The position numbers and the translations under genes were made by a program. Positions 54,226 through 64,000 of a DNA stretch of 64,000 bases are shown here, in pieces. Source of the DNA: Batillaria attramentaria. Taxonomy: Eukaryota > Mollusca > Gastropoda > Batillariidae. Under the pieces are notes generated by a model. It searched no databases. It worked only from the letters and a program-made list of their open reading frames with translations, and was not told the DNA's origin. Each line of letters starts with the position of its first letter. Positions within the stretch are counted from its first letter, which is position 1. The stretch lies in NCBI GenBank assembly GCA_018292915.2, contig JACVVK020000331.1, forward strand, positions 480,001-544,000, read 5' to 3'.

Positions 54226-54670
54226 ACGCACGGTGTAGTCGGGTTTTTCTACCGAGGAGGGAGTTTTGATCCCGACCAAGCAGAGAAAGAAAGCAAATTA
54301 ATATCGATGCGTTTACATAAGAAAATCCAATTTGTACGTTTCAGTGGCGCCCAATCTACTCCCTTTATGGAAAGACTTCGGCTGGTGGTTGACCTCAATG
54401 CAGCGTGGTTTCGATTTGTTTGAGAGAGGGCGCCGTCCACTCTCAGTTCAATGTTCTGGACAAGCCAAATGTATCCTTCTAGTCTGGAGAGCTTTTTTTT
54501 CTCGGGGACACAAATCTAGTCTTTGAACCTTAGATTGATACCCAGTCTTTCGTGTTTTGTCCTTGTAATTTCAGTTCAGCTCAGTGAAGTCTCTCTTCCG
54601 GGAATCTACAACCGATGACGTAAAGGGTCACGTTGCTGAGCAGCTGAGCTTCGGAAGTGATTATTTGTTA

Positions 54671-54673
<3 letters not shown>
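54226..54673. other. No gene recognised
   Basis: Unique sequence with no supported exon. Confidence 0.4.

Positions 54674-54740
<67 letters not shown>
54674..54740 (+). repeat. (GT)n tract
   Basis: About 33 GT units. Confidence 0.95.
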
Positions 54741-54746
<6 letters not shown>

Positions 54747-55129
54747 TCTCCCCGCCTCTGTCACTCATGCAACGTGACCACGCGTGCTCCGGAAGTTGCT
54801 AATTCCACACGATAAACTGAAACGAAAAATAGTCCCCATTCTGCGCACGTGCAGCAAAAACATCCAATCCAGTTCTGCGATCAGTTTGACTGGGAATTTA
54901 TTTACCCAGTATCGAGGATGGCTACCATCAGTTGCTCTGTTTTCTGAAGGGAGTTTTTCCTTCATTATTCTGCTAATTGCTGAAGACATTCACATGACTA
55001 AGAGCCGTAGGAACACATTTTATCTCATCGGGAAACACGTGGCTGGTGGAGTGACGACGCCATCTTGACTTACGGTCAAGCGGCGAGGCGCACCGTAGCC
55101 ACACCAAGTCCTAGCTAGCTAGCTGACAA

Positions 55130-55312
55130 GGGTGGGTGGGTGGGTGGGTGTTTGGGAGTTTAACGTCCTTTTCCACCACATACGGGTGATATCAAAGACG
55201 GGGCAACGAGAAAAAGGCCAGCACAAATAGTTGGCCCCAGCCCGGCGGGATTCGAACTCACGACCCGAGCATTGAAAGTCCATCGCTCTAGCATTCGGCC
55301 ATCCCGGCTCCC
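55130..55312 (-). mobile_element. SINE A with 15-bp TSD
   Basis: Reversed full copy. CTAGCTAGCTGACAA flanks it on both sides. Confidence 0.93.
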
Positions 55313-55327
55313 CTAGCTAGCTGACAA

Positions 55328-55707
55328 AGACAATCTAGCTCACTCTACAGTACACGAGGCAACTCAAGAGTGATAACCGCAGTCAAAACAGCAGCACAAC
55401 AAATAAAGACTGACACCTGTTTTACGAAGACGTAACAGTATCGATGCTTTCTGCACATCAGTTTACGTCAATGATCCTAGTGTCTGAATCAGCTCTCTTA
55501 CCAAATACAAGCCGTGGACGCAGTCCAGAAATAAGAGGATAATGATTATGTCGACCAAAGAACACACGTGGGCTTCGCTTCTCTTGGCGCGAACGATGGT
55601 AGGGGTGTAAATCAAGATGGCGGGGTTTTCTTTTGCCGGTGTTGCATTTAGTCAGCTGTGACGATTACGCCCAGGTGAAGCGATACGTTCGAAATATTAT
55701 CAGTTGT
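55328..55707. other. No gene recognised; YY1-like site
   Basis: ATCAAGATGGCGGGG near 55612 fits a YY1 site. An ATG there opens only 14 codons. No downstream exon was found. Confidence 0.35.
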
Positions 55708-56084
55708 CGTTAAAGAAAGTGCATCAGGATTTATGGAAGAATCTAGGCCGTGGGCCAGAGGCCTCTAAAAGGCCTAGTTTTTGAGTTTTTTTTCAAATTT
55801 GTGGGAATCACTAAATTTTAAGTGTCCCTAAATGTAAATTTCACGCTGATTTCAAATCTGAAGAGATCCCAAACGTAAGTATGCGCACTACTTCAGAAAA
55901 TGAGGGACAAGTCTGTGATGACCCTTCATAAGAAGTATCAATACTGTGATGTTTTGTGGCTGCAAATGATGCACTATTCTATTCAAAACAATCTGTCTTG
56001 TCCCTTTTGCCTATGACAATATAAACTATACATGATTAGTAAACAAATTTGGCAGTTAAGGTTACTTGCAGGTAGGAAAAATAT

Positions 56085-57612
56085 AAGAGAGATAATAAGA
56101 AGATAAGAACTTTATTAATCCCCTCAGGAAAATTTATCGTGTACAGCTCTTGATCACATAATACACAGTACAACTATTATGACACAATAACAAAATCTCC
56201 ATGAAGAAATCAGCTATGCACCCACACGCGCGTCCACCCATCACATATATATATATATATGCACCCACACACTTAAGTGACTTATCCATAGTCATAGCAT
56301 ACACTCTTCTCATGCATACCGCCATGCCACACACCACAAAGTGAAATAACCTGCACACATAATACATACTACATAGTGAAGCTACGTATTATAATTACAT
56401 TATTAAAAACAAATCTACAATTCAGGGGATACTACTATAGTTCATCATAGGCACTGATCTACTGGTGTACGCCTATGTAATTTACACCATGCATCCACGC
56501 ACTCTTCACTCATACACCCATCAAATACACTCCTGGCAGAAATACTGTTATGAATTTCATGATTAAGAAGAAAACTGTAATTCAAAATAATTTAGTCCAT
56601 CACAAAAACAAAATCTCCACATAAAATCAACCATGCTTTGCACACTTATCTGCTCATCCACATATCACATGCGCACACACACTCAGCCATAGTCGTACAC
56701 TCCACACCTCCACGCCATACATCACCTGGTGAAATACATTCGGATTTCCAATGCACTAGTCATCTTGCCTCATAATTTCAAACATAATATAAAAAGAACT
56801 AAAACTGTTAGAATACTTTGAGAACACAACCACAACAGGGGTTATTTCACTTTAGCAGCACACTGTACAGCAGCAACAGGTAGTGGACGGCACGCTCTGA
56901 AAACAGACTAAGACCTACAGTTATCTGATCAAAGCTAAGTTCTAATCATCAATTAAACGCTTTAGTAGCTTCAGGCAAGAAAGATCTCCTATGCCTTTAA
57001 GTTTGGCTTGCAGGAGTAATTATTCTCCCACTGAATGTACTTCTCTGGCCCTCGATGAGGCTGAACAGGGGGTGTCACTGTCAGACACTGGACATGACAG
57101 AGATGTTTTTTTCTCAAGTCTCTTATAATAAATTATCACTTCAAGCCTCTTCTGGGGTTTCCCCACCACTGACTCAGCTTTCTTTACAACTTTGTCCACT
57201 CTACCCCTGTCCTGTTTTGAGATCTGACTACCCCAACAGACACAGCCCAAGAAGAGGACACTGCCTACAAAAAGTACAATGGACATGTATACATACATGT
57301 GTGTAAAACATGTTCAGAGTTTTCTCACTAGCATCAAAAGAGTGTAATTTCCTCAAGGAGTACAGTCTGGATTGAGATTTCTTTATCACATGATCAGTGT
57401 TAGCATTCCAGTTCAGTCTGCTGTCAATAATCACCCCCAAGTATATAATATATAGGTCAACCCTCTGAAATACCTCCCCCTTAATATCTACAGGATCAAC
57501 ATACTTGGCTTTTTTTCCCTGAAATCAATTACCATTTCTCTGGTCTTACCAATACTGAGATGTAAAAAATGACACCACTCAACAAAGTTTATTGTAAAGA
57601 TGGGCAACAAAC
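56085..57612 (-). mobile_element. LINE, 5'-truncated, with frame-broken RT
   Basis: Starts in the palm region and ends with a 3' terminus CTGAGGGGATTAATAAAGTT, CTTATCTTCTTA at 56085-56125. It is probably inserted within the inverted-terminus segment. A TA tract lies near 56245. Confidence 0.75.
56955..57612 (-). pseudogene. LINE reverse transcriptase C-terminal fragment, frameshifted
   Basis: In order on the minus strand: KTREMVIDFREKKPS, VDLYIIYLGVIIDSRLNWN, IKKSQSRLYSLRKLHSFDAS, then a frame change near 57290. VCWGSQISKQDRGRVDKVVK and AESVVGKPQKRLE follow, ending RHRRSFLPEATKAFN and a stop at ~56956. These are the standard motifs after the catalytic palm of CR1/Rex1-type LINE polymerases. 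The catalytic FADD box is upstream of the truncation and missing. At least one frameshift and a few stops make it non-functional. Confidence 0.78.
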
Positions 57613-57991
57613 ATCATAATATATTATATTGGGAATGAGGAGATTGAGACGCAGCAGTATGCAATAAAGCTGAAAAAAAAAAAACTCCTGACTGAGTACA
57701 GTGCCATTAGTATTTAAAACGATAAAGTTGAACAGCATAACGAAACAGTAATGCTCATAATTACTTACAATACAAGGCAGAAAACTGCATGGTCTGTTTT
57801 CACGGTCTCTTGGTGTAGCACCTGAATGCCCTGTCTCATCATCTGACTGGTCTGTGAGAATTTAAACTGGTGTTGTCACACTCTCAGATATTGTGGCTTT
57901 AATTGTTAATACCTCAGACGTCACTGTCAGAATTTACACTGGCGTTGCCTTAGCCCCCAATGCTGTGGCTTTACCAGTAATTTCTGTCACC

Positions 57992-58347
57992 TCAGATATC
58001 ACTGTCATACTCTGATGTGTCACTGTCACAATCTGAAGCACCATCACACACCTGGCTCTCAGCTTCATCTGCACTGTTAGCTACATGTAAGATGTCTTGT
58101 GCAGTGGCAAGAATCTTTCTCTTTACAGTCCCACTGACATCAGCAAATTTGTCCAGCCAAACTTCATTAATAGAAGTACCACACATCCACACCAATAAAT
58201 TGAACAAGCCCACAAGAACCATCTCCATAGCATGCTCCGTTGTGAGATCCTTGCTGTCAGCAGGCCATACTGCTGGTGATGTCACTGACATGACCTGCTC
58301 CCTCAGATACATGCTCCCATGGTAAAGTTGCCTCTTGTTGGCCTCAT
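57992..58347 (-). CDS. Unrecognised protein, downstream (last) exon
   Basis: The acceptor ATATTTTTCAG at 58348 precedes DEANKRQLYHGSMYLREQ in a frame that needs phase 1 from the previous exon. The exon encodes ~118 residues. It has a mixed helical part (SVTSPAVWPADSKDLTTEHA, LVGLFNLLVWMCGTS, FADVSGTVKRKILATAQDIL) and an acidic end (DCDSDTSEYDSDI) before TGA. I recall similar segments in multi-copy uncharacterised proteins of cnidarians and molluscs, which could be transposon-borne; unverified. The exon at 58708 ends in phase 2, so at least one exon between them is missing or the gene is broken. ATTAAA at ~57900 may be its poly(A) signal. A ~90-bp diverged direct repeat occupies 57830-57990. 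Confidence 0.5.
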
Positions 58348-58707
58348 CTGAAAAATATTGTACCAGCAACAGGCATATAGTGACCTTAGGCAGGATGCTT
58401 GGCACAGCTGAAATACTCCCCGATCCCCTCCCCAAACAACTCAATTAGTACTGATCTAGGAAGTAGTGGAACTCTCGATTTTTTTTTAAAAAATATACGC
58501 TATTCATCGTGCTACGTTGAAGTTGACCGTGACTACAAAGAAGTCTAGACCTGTCTATATTATGAGGTCCGGCAACGTAATTATCAAGATCACTGAAAAA
58601 TGCTCATATTATCATTGTGATTACATACTATTTTCACGAACTTCTCATTCAATTTAATAAATCAAACCTAATCCGAAGCACCACGAACAAAAGTTGCAGA
58701 AACTTAC

Positions 58708-58934
58708 CTTGAACTATGATATGCCTGTAATCGATTGTAGCATTTCTTGTGAAACCCTGCCTCGTCAACGTTGAGGTCACTAAAGGCTTCCAAAGAATGA
58801 CGAGCGACGTCTCCTTGAGTGCAGACGAACAAAGACCACCTTTCGCGACATTCCGAGACTCTTTGCATCGTTTTCTCGCTGAAAGAAAACTGTTTCACTA
58901 CTGTTGGTCGCCCGTACAAAGCGTGGGCAGCCAT
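58708..58934 (-). CDS. Unrecognised protein, first exon
   Basis: The ATG at 58934 lies in a CAAAATGGCTGCC context that resembles a YY1/initiator start. The exon encodes 75 residues plus two bases and ends AG|GTAAGT, a very good donor. It reads MAAHALYGRPTVVKQFSF, SECRERWSLFVCTQGDVARH, then DEAGFHKKCYNRLQAY. The C..C and H..C spacing (SEC, FVC, FHKKC) may form a small zinc-binding unit. The same general motif, a His/Cys pair followed by Tyr, opens many uncharacterised metazoan proteins. It is joined here to the 57992 exon only by strand and proximity. Function unknown. Confidence 0.5.
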
Positions 58935-59317
58935 TTTGTTTCCAAGCGTAGTCTCTTTCTGATTGGTCGAAAAATTAATTTATTCATCAAGTGAATGAAT
59001 CGGCGCCTCTTCAGTAAAATCCGATTACCTCCCTTACAAGCTCTTTCTAATTATCTTTCATCCGCGATTAAAAACCAGTGCGCAACATTTCAGCTGAGAT
59101 CTCCCAGTTTCTATCTAGTTATGGTGTATTATTGATGATAAAAACCAGAAAATGTCATTTGCATTGCAAAAATATTTTATGACACGAAAACCGAGGGCGG
59201 CCCACGGCCTAATCGAGGAAATTGTTATTTGAACGAGACGCAAGTCGAGTTCAAATAGCAAAGTTTCGAGATTCTTTCATAAATCTTGATACTGTGCACT
59301 TTCTTTAAGCCGGTGTC

Positions 59318-59580
59318 ACAGGATATTTCGGAACCGGACGAATGGGAACCATTCCGATTTATCCTGGCCCTGGTGGCAGGATTTTTCGGAACCATTCCGA
59401 TTTATCCTGACTCTAGTGACAGGATATTTGAAAACCACCACCATATTTCGGAACCGTCTAGAAGGTCATTAGCCCACATGAATATTGTCTGCCAGGTGCG
59501 GGATAAGTAGGAATGGTTCCGAAATATCCTTGGATTTTTGGGAACCGGTTCCGATTTATCCTGGTTCCGAAATATTCTAC
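59318..59580. repeat. Palindromic cluster of GGATATTTCGGAACC motifs
   Basis: GGATATTTCGGAACC-type motifs in both orientations alternate with CATTCCGATTTATCCTG: at 59321, 59356, 59382, 59421, 59443 and in reverse at 59509-59580. The right half pairs with the left to form a long imperfect hairpin. Confidence 0.75.
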
Positions 59581-59734
59581 GACCCGGATCTTAACTGAGC
59601 ACTGCGGAGCACCACAGTGCTGTCCACAGTTGTGCCACAGTTGTGATTTTGGGGATTTTCGCCGCTGTGGCGCCATCACAGCAACCTGGATTTCAAATAG
59701 CCACAACTGTGACTGTGGTTTCCACAACAGATTC

Positions 59735-59897
59735 TGATTGGCTGTACTACGTCACTCGGCGCGCAAACATGGCGGACAGTGCATCTTCAATCGGTTTGTC
59801 ACCGAGCACAGCTGTGTTCAGATTTGTAGTTAGTAGACACACCGAGCGCAACGACTTTGACGTGCACATGTGTGTTTCGCGCGCTGTGCCCAGTTAA
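59735..59897 (+). promoter_or_regulatory. Possible promoter and first exon (CCAAT, CRE, YY1/ATG)
   Basis: Within 40 bp: inverted CCAAT (CTGATTGGCTG), a CRE-like TACGTCAC, and CAAACATGGCGGAC, where ATGGCGG fits both YY1 and a start codon. An ATG at 59769 opens 42 codons (MADSASSIGLSPSTAVFRFV and onward) to a stop at 59897. This is the look of a TATA-less housekeeping promoter, but no second exon was found within the window. The gene may be absent, decayed, or have distant exons. Confidence 0.35.
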
Positions 59898-60714
59898 GAA
59901 CAGGTTTTACGATAACGTTTGTATTGCAAATTAATGGACCCCCCCCCCCTCCCCAAGTAAAAAATCGCTCAGCGATCTTGTTCGCCAGCCATGAGTCTAG
60001 ATGTAGACTATTTTTAGTGATAGCTGGTCGCGAGCGCGTCACGACAATGCAGAGAGGTATGTATGCTCGTGTTTCAAACATATGGCTTTACGTGAAAGCA
60101 ACCATCATCGAAATGTTTGAAGCAGAGCAGCACCGGAAGCACTCGTGTGCATTTTAACGCCGCCCCCCTGCCGTCGTTCGGAAACGCTCCATCGATCAAG
60201 ACAGCAAGGAAGCCAGGAACCTGGTGTTGGTTTCGTAAGACAAAGAGCTGGCCGTGGTCTGCCGATTAATCATGTTTCCAGCCTTTTGTTAGCGACGGAC
60301 TTGGTGGGGGGGGGGGGTTGGGGGGCTAGCAGTTGAGTGGGGGATTTGTGGCTGGGACGTTGATGGGCTGAGACGGTTGAAGAGGGGATGGCGGGGAGGG
60401 GGTGGGGGCGGGGGCGGGAATTGGCTGGTTTCATGGAGAAGGTGGTGGGAAGAGCAGGAGAGGGAAGGGGGATTATCTGAGTAATCATCTTTCTATCGAT
60501 TGGTCTTCGGCTAAGTGCTTCCAAAGAGTGTGTGCTGCAGATGCAGGAGCCTTAGCCAGCTTCATGCGTTTCTGCATCAGGATACGGGCTCTGTCCATTT
60601 TCAGGCTATGTGATCAAAGACTGCACAGTCATACACTAGGTAAAAAAAGTCAAGTACCATCTTCAGTTCTACGTGTTGTTTTGAACTGGTCAATTTTCGT
60701 AAAAGTGTAAAGAC
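59898..60714. other. No gene recognised
   Basis: A C run near 59940, and G-rich sequence at 60300-60460 with quadruplex potential. Nothing coding is supported. Confidence 0.4.
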
Positions 60715-61108
60715 GGGGCGGTCTGTGGTCTAGTGGTTAAGCGACTTCGTCACCAATGCGAGAGGTCAGGTTCGAGTCCCACTCGGGGCAAAGAACTATT
60801 CCTTCTCGTACGTGGCACCGTTCAGTCGTCGATGGTTCTCTCCGGGTACTCCGGCTTCCTCCCCCTCTGCTTTGGAAATGTTCAGCCCACAATATTTGAA
60901 AATAAATGTAATTCTAAATTCCGAAACTTCAATAGCTGAGCTGACCCTTCGCTCCACGTGATTGCAATGTGTTCCTGTCCAATGTGTGAGAGAGTGTGTG
61001 TGATTCGCGTGAGCGTGCGTGTTGGGTTCAGTTCGTGGCGCTTTGGGCCGATTCAAGAAATTGGGTAAAGCGCCTTTACAATACCCAGTAACCATTATTA
61101 TTATTATT
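60715..61108 (+). mobile_element. SINE B, full-length copy
   Basis: Head, body and ATT tail are complete. A short deletion removes part of the CATTCGGGCCGACCG block. Confidence 0.92.
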
Positions 61109-61422
61109 ATTAAGAAACGAACGAAACATCCCGCACTCTCCGCTCATCCTCAGAAAAGCTACTTAAGGTCCCCCGGGTCAGCCTCAAAACATTTGGCCAA
61201 CGTTCTTTCAGTTATAGTGCCCCCCACGTTTGGAACTCCTTGCCATCTTCTCTGAGAGAAACAGAACTCAAAACACATCTTTTCAAACTAGCTTTTAATC
61301 TTTAAGTTTAAACTCCACCGCCTGTGTTGATGTGTATAAATGTGTGCGTGTGAATGTTGTGTGTGTGTGCGTGAGCAAAAGCGCATTGTGCTTTTCGAAG
61401 CAGAACTCCGCGCTCTACAAGT

Positions 61423-61455
<33 letters not shown>
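61109..61455 (+). mobile_element. LINE 3' end with ATT tail
   Basis: A short frame (61151-61304) reads LLKVPRVSLKTFGQRSFSYS and PHVWNSLPSSLRETELKTHL, then FKLAFNL and a stop. The blocks FGQRSFS, WNSLP and LKTHLFK are classic ends of non-LTR retrotransposon polymerases. The 3' UTR ends GCGCTCTACAAGTGTATTAT plus ATT repeats, resembling the SINE B tail GCGCCTATACAATACTCATT. Confidence 0.75.
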
Positions 61456-61456
<1 letters not shown>

Positions 61457-61661
61457 GACAATTTGACCATACTAGACAGCTGTGTCGGCAAGACGTCAAA
61501 CGACGCTGTGAAAGTCAAACAGTTGTGCACCTCCACTTTGATACACCGTGCTGCAGGTTTCATAATTCAGCCAAATGCCCAACATACTATCAAAATTAAC
61601 TCATCGAAACACGCGCCACAGCACGCATTGAACAAAATGACGATATACATGTGGAATAATA

Positions 61662-62062
61662 ATAAATAAATAATAATAATCGCATTAATATAGGCGCTTT
61701 ATCCCAAATATTTTGGCTCAAAGCGCCGCGAGCTAAACCCAACACGCACGCTCACGTGTATCACACGCATTCTCTCACACACAGGACATAAACGTATTAC
61801 AATCACGTGGTGCGAAGGGTCAGCTCAGCTATTTAAATTTCGGAATTTAGATATGCATTTATTTTTCAAACTTGATGGGCTGAACATTTCCAAAGCAGAG
61901 GGGGAGGAAGCCGGAGTACCCGGAGAGAACCCCCGACGATCGGCCCGAATGAACGGTGCCACATACGAGAAGGAAAAATTCTTTGCCCCGAGTGGGGCTC
62001 GAACCCATGACCTCTCGCATTGGTGACAAGTCTCTTAACCACTAGACCACCGACCGCCCCAA
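61662..62062 (-). mobile_element. SINE B, full-length reversed copy
   Basis: Tail at 61662-61690, body, and head ending CCACTAGACCACCGACCGCC at 62060. Confidence 0.92.
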
Positions 62063-62103
62063 GAAGAATGAATGTTTGGCTTTGAGTACTGCTCATTTGT
62101 TTG

Positions 62104-62277
62104 GGGGAGCCGGGGTGGTCGAACGGTAGAGCGTTGGACTTCTAATGCTCGGGTCGTGAGGTCGATCCCGGCTGGGGCAAAATATTTGTGCTGGCTTTTT
62201 CATCGTTGCCCCGTCTTTGATGTCACCCTATGTGGTGGAAAAGGACGTTTAAACCCCCAAACGCCCACCCCACCCCT
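62104..62277 (+). mobile_element. SINE A with 13-bp TSD
   Basis: Full copy. TGCTCATTTGTTT flanks it (62090-62102 and 62278-62290). Confidence 0.93.
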
Positions 62278-62401
62278 GCTCATTTGTTTGTCTTCATAAC
62301 GAGCTGGCATGGTGACCCAGTGTGGTCACATACGACAACATCATGCCTGTGAGATGAGCCGTGACTCGTACAGATATATGGAGAGCTTCAAGACAACGTG
62401 T

Positions 62402-62555
62402 CGGGTGGGTGTTTGGGGGGTTTAACGTCCTTTTCCACCCCATACGGGTGATGTCAAAGACGAGGGAAACGATGAAAAAGCCAGCACAAATATTTGCCTC
62501 CAGCCGGCTGGGATACGAACTCACAACCCGAGCATTAGAAGTCTCTACCATTCAC
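62402..62555 (-). mobile_element. SINE A, reversed, head partly deleted
   Basis: Body complete. The head is shortened (GAAGTCTCTACCATTCAC). A probable ACGTGTCGG / GCGTGTCGG duplication flanks it. Confidence 0.85.
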
Positions 62556-62579
62556 AGCGTGTCGGACCATGAAGATGTT

Positions 62580-62690
62580 TGGAAATTGGTTGTGTCCAAG
62601 TCAGTCATGAACAAGCCACGACAGCGTTTCCTAGCAACCGAAAGAGTCTTTGGGGATTGGTTGTGTCCAAGTCAATCATGAACAGGCTGT
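62580..62690 (+). repeat. Direct repeat of ~33 bp, 72 bp apart
   Basis: ATTGGTTGTGTCCAAGTCAG with TCATGAACAAGCC recurs at 62656 with two changes. Confidence 0.8.
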
Positions 62691-63380
62691 CACAACCCGC
62701 TTCGGGTCTACCAGAGACGCAAGTTGTTTGGAGCCGGGGAGTAAATAAATCCGCTGCGGCGGAGCTTTGTGCCGCGTTTTGTGTTGTATTGTGTGCACGT
62801 GCGTGTGTGAATGTCGTGTGACACGGGTAGACCGTTAAGCACGGGTAGACCGTTGAGCACGGGTAGACCGTTGAGCACGGGTAGACCGTTAAGCACGGGC
62901 TTGACTAACCTCGGTCAGCCCTTCGGACCGCGTGACCACCGTCCCTAAGTTTGCTATTGCCTTTTCGCCATTGACCGTGCGAAGGTGGACCGCTCGTCGC
63001 GGGCTAGCACATCGCTAGGGGAACTGGTTTCGACGACCAGATTCTGGAAGCTGTTCGGTCAGCTGGGTGCAGCGCCAAGGTGTTTCCTGACGCTGGGATT
63101 CGAGGGCCGGACGGGTAGGTGTCATTTACCTAAGTGGGCCCTATCAGTGCGCCGTTTGGGTGCGTGTAGCGGGAGGGGCGTGGGCCGGTCGTGTTGGGTC
63201 GAGTTGAGGGGGAAGCCTGCCCGAGTTGGTTTACCTTGACGTGTTTGTGTGTCCTTCCCTATCTGCCTGTCTCTCTACGTTTATATCTATGTATGTCCCG
63301 TTAGCGTTACATAAATACCACTCTAATTCTAGTACTAGCCTGGGGTAAGGCTACGGGACTGGCAAAAGCCTAGCACTGGG
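62688..63380 (+). mobile_element. Possible LTR of a retrotransposon
   Basis: Starts TGTCACAACCCGCTTCGGGT, a gypsy-like LTR start. It has AATAAAT near 62744. It is followed by CACTGGGGACGAGG near 63377, which resembles primer-binding-site sequence downstream of some invertebrate LTRs. The matching 3' LTR would be outside the window and the right border is unclear. Confidence 0.3.
62822..62893 (+). repeat. 18-bp minisatellite (CACGGGTAGACCGTTGAG)
   Basis: Four near-perfect units. Confidence 0.93.
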
Positions 63381-63774
63381 GACGAGGGGGGAGGTGAATG
63401 CATGACCACCGGACTGATCCCGGCCATCCAGGCCTTTTCTTTCTGTTTTTCCTTCTCCTCTTGCGGCGGCGTCCCTGTCTCGAGGCATCTCAGAGGGGAA
63501 CGGCCAGACGGCGGAGCGCGGGGCTGCTACGGGAGTTGGCTACAGTTCCCTGGATCGCGACCACCCGACCGCCATGAAGGACTGCTGCGCATGAGCGCCT
63601 GGGACTGCTACGGGAGACAGCCACAGTCCACCGTCTACGGGAGACGACCAGTCCACAGTCTACTGGAGACGACCACAGTCCACGAACTATCAGGCTGGTC
63701 ACTCACTATCCCACTCCCTCAAGTGTCCTCGTGCGTGCTACGCGGCTGCCGGTTCCCTAGACTGCCTCATTACT
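63381..63774. other. GC-rich stretch with short direct repeats, no gene assigned
   Basis: CTACGGGAGACGACCA/CAGTCCAC phrases repeat three to four times at 63605-63685. An open frame (63402-63977) crosses it without a recognised motif. Confidence 0.4.
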
Positions 63775-63930
63775 TAAGGCCGTTCTTAACCGGGCAGACT
63801 TTTGGTTCGCGAACTAGGTTCGGAGAGTACGGCGAACTAGGTTCGCGCACGTTGTTTCTTAACCGACCAAATACTTGTGCGCAAATCCTGGTTCGAAAGG
63901 TTCGCCGAACTAGGTTCGAGGACTGCATAG
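63775..63930. repeat. GAACTAGGTTCG foldback cluster
   Basis: GCGAACTAGGTTCG-type motifs at 63816, 63834 and 63906, and GGTTCGAAAGGTTCG at 63892. TTCTTAACCG flanks at 63784 and 63856. It looks like the terminus of a TIR element. Confidence 0.5.
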
Positions 63931-64000
63931 CGTGTCGTGGGAACCCTCGCGATCCTTTTGCCGATCCTGCGCTCTGATTGGTTGCTCGGGGAGAGCTGTT

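Larger units (their letters stand above)
55708..59309 (-). mobile_element. 3.6-kb segment bounded by inverted termini, carrying an unrecognised gene
   Basis: The left end TTAAAGAAAGTGCATCAGGA, TTTATGGAAGAATCT, then AGGCCGTGGGCC (55708-55770) is mirrored at 59200-59309. The right end has ~66 extra bases between GAATCT and AGGCCGTGGGCC. Further outward, GTTCGAAATATTATC and GGTTCCGAAATATCC also look related. Inside are two exons of one minus-strand gene and, at 56085-57612, a LINE. No classical DDE transposase was seen. The element interpretation is inference. Confidence 0.5.

Noticed and set aside
54765..54989. 74-codon minus-strand frame near a YY1-like site (55065)
   Set aside because: No motif, no splice partner, and the ATG at the YY1-like site opens only 12 codons.
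63402..63977. 191-codon open frame at the right edge
   Set aside because: GC-rich sequence with internal direct repeats and a foldback cluster. No domain or splice evidence.

Overview
This window is eukaryotic, low in genes and crowded with repeats. It has spliced genes with GT-AG introns, CA/GT microsatellites often longer than 60 bp, tRNA-derived SINEs with target-site duplications, decayed LINE 3' ends and many foldback elements with terminal inverted repeats (TIRs). This fits an invertebrate animal, most likely a marine mollusc. That placement is an inference from gene style and repeat content; no diagnostic marker gene is present. I see no rRNA, no convincing functional tRNA gene, no CRISPR array and no bacterial operon.

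Four loci look like host or host-like genes. (1) 11299-12873 (+) is one open frame for a 524-residue hydrophilic protein made of about nine degenerate ~45-50-residue repeats with a short heptad-like C-terminus. A 17-bp minisatellite begins right after its stop and poly(A) signals follow. (2) 22150-28226 (+) is a three-exon rhodopsin-family GPCR with a TATA box 1.07 kb upstream. Its motifs resemble muscarinic/histamine-type receptors, but position 3.32 is Arg rather than the amine-binding Asp. The frame breaks by one base inside the third cytoplasmic loop. Its 3' region is a degenerate array that includes the stop codon, followed by a second array of CRE palindromes. (3) 57992-58934 (-) holds two exons of an unrecognised protein. 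They lie between inverted termini at 55708-55770 and 59200-59309, so they may belong to an undescribed DNA transposon; a LINE sits inside. (4) 59735-59897 (+) is a possible promoter and first exon.

The rest is repeat landscape. SINE family A has a head resembling tRNA-Arg(TCT), a ~170-bp body and about 20 copies. SINE family B is ~400 bp with an ATT-repeat tail and occurs as full, inverted and nested copies. A chimera with a B head and an A body lies at 51215-51395. LINE 3' ends lie at 700-1440, 14919-15050, 16983-17142(-), 45515-45895, 48190-48335, 56085-57612(-) and 61109-61455. TIR or foldback elements lie at 3364-3778, 8219-8663, 16817-17264, 18496-18723, 36673-41690 (a complex inverted repeat with a Harbinger-type insert carrying a broken Myb/SANT-like gene), 44054-44346, 46947-47364 and 59318-59580. 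Several insertions are nested two or three deep, so their relative order can be read.

Right edge: 62688-63380 may be an LTR, and a GGTTCG-rich foldback runs toward the window end.
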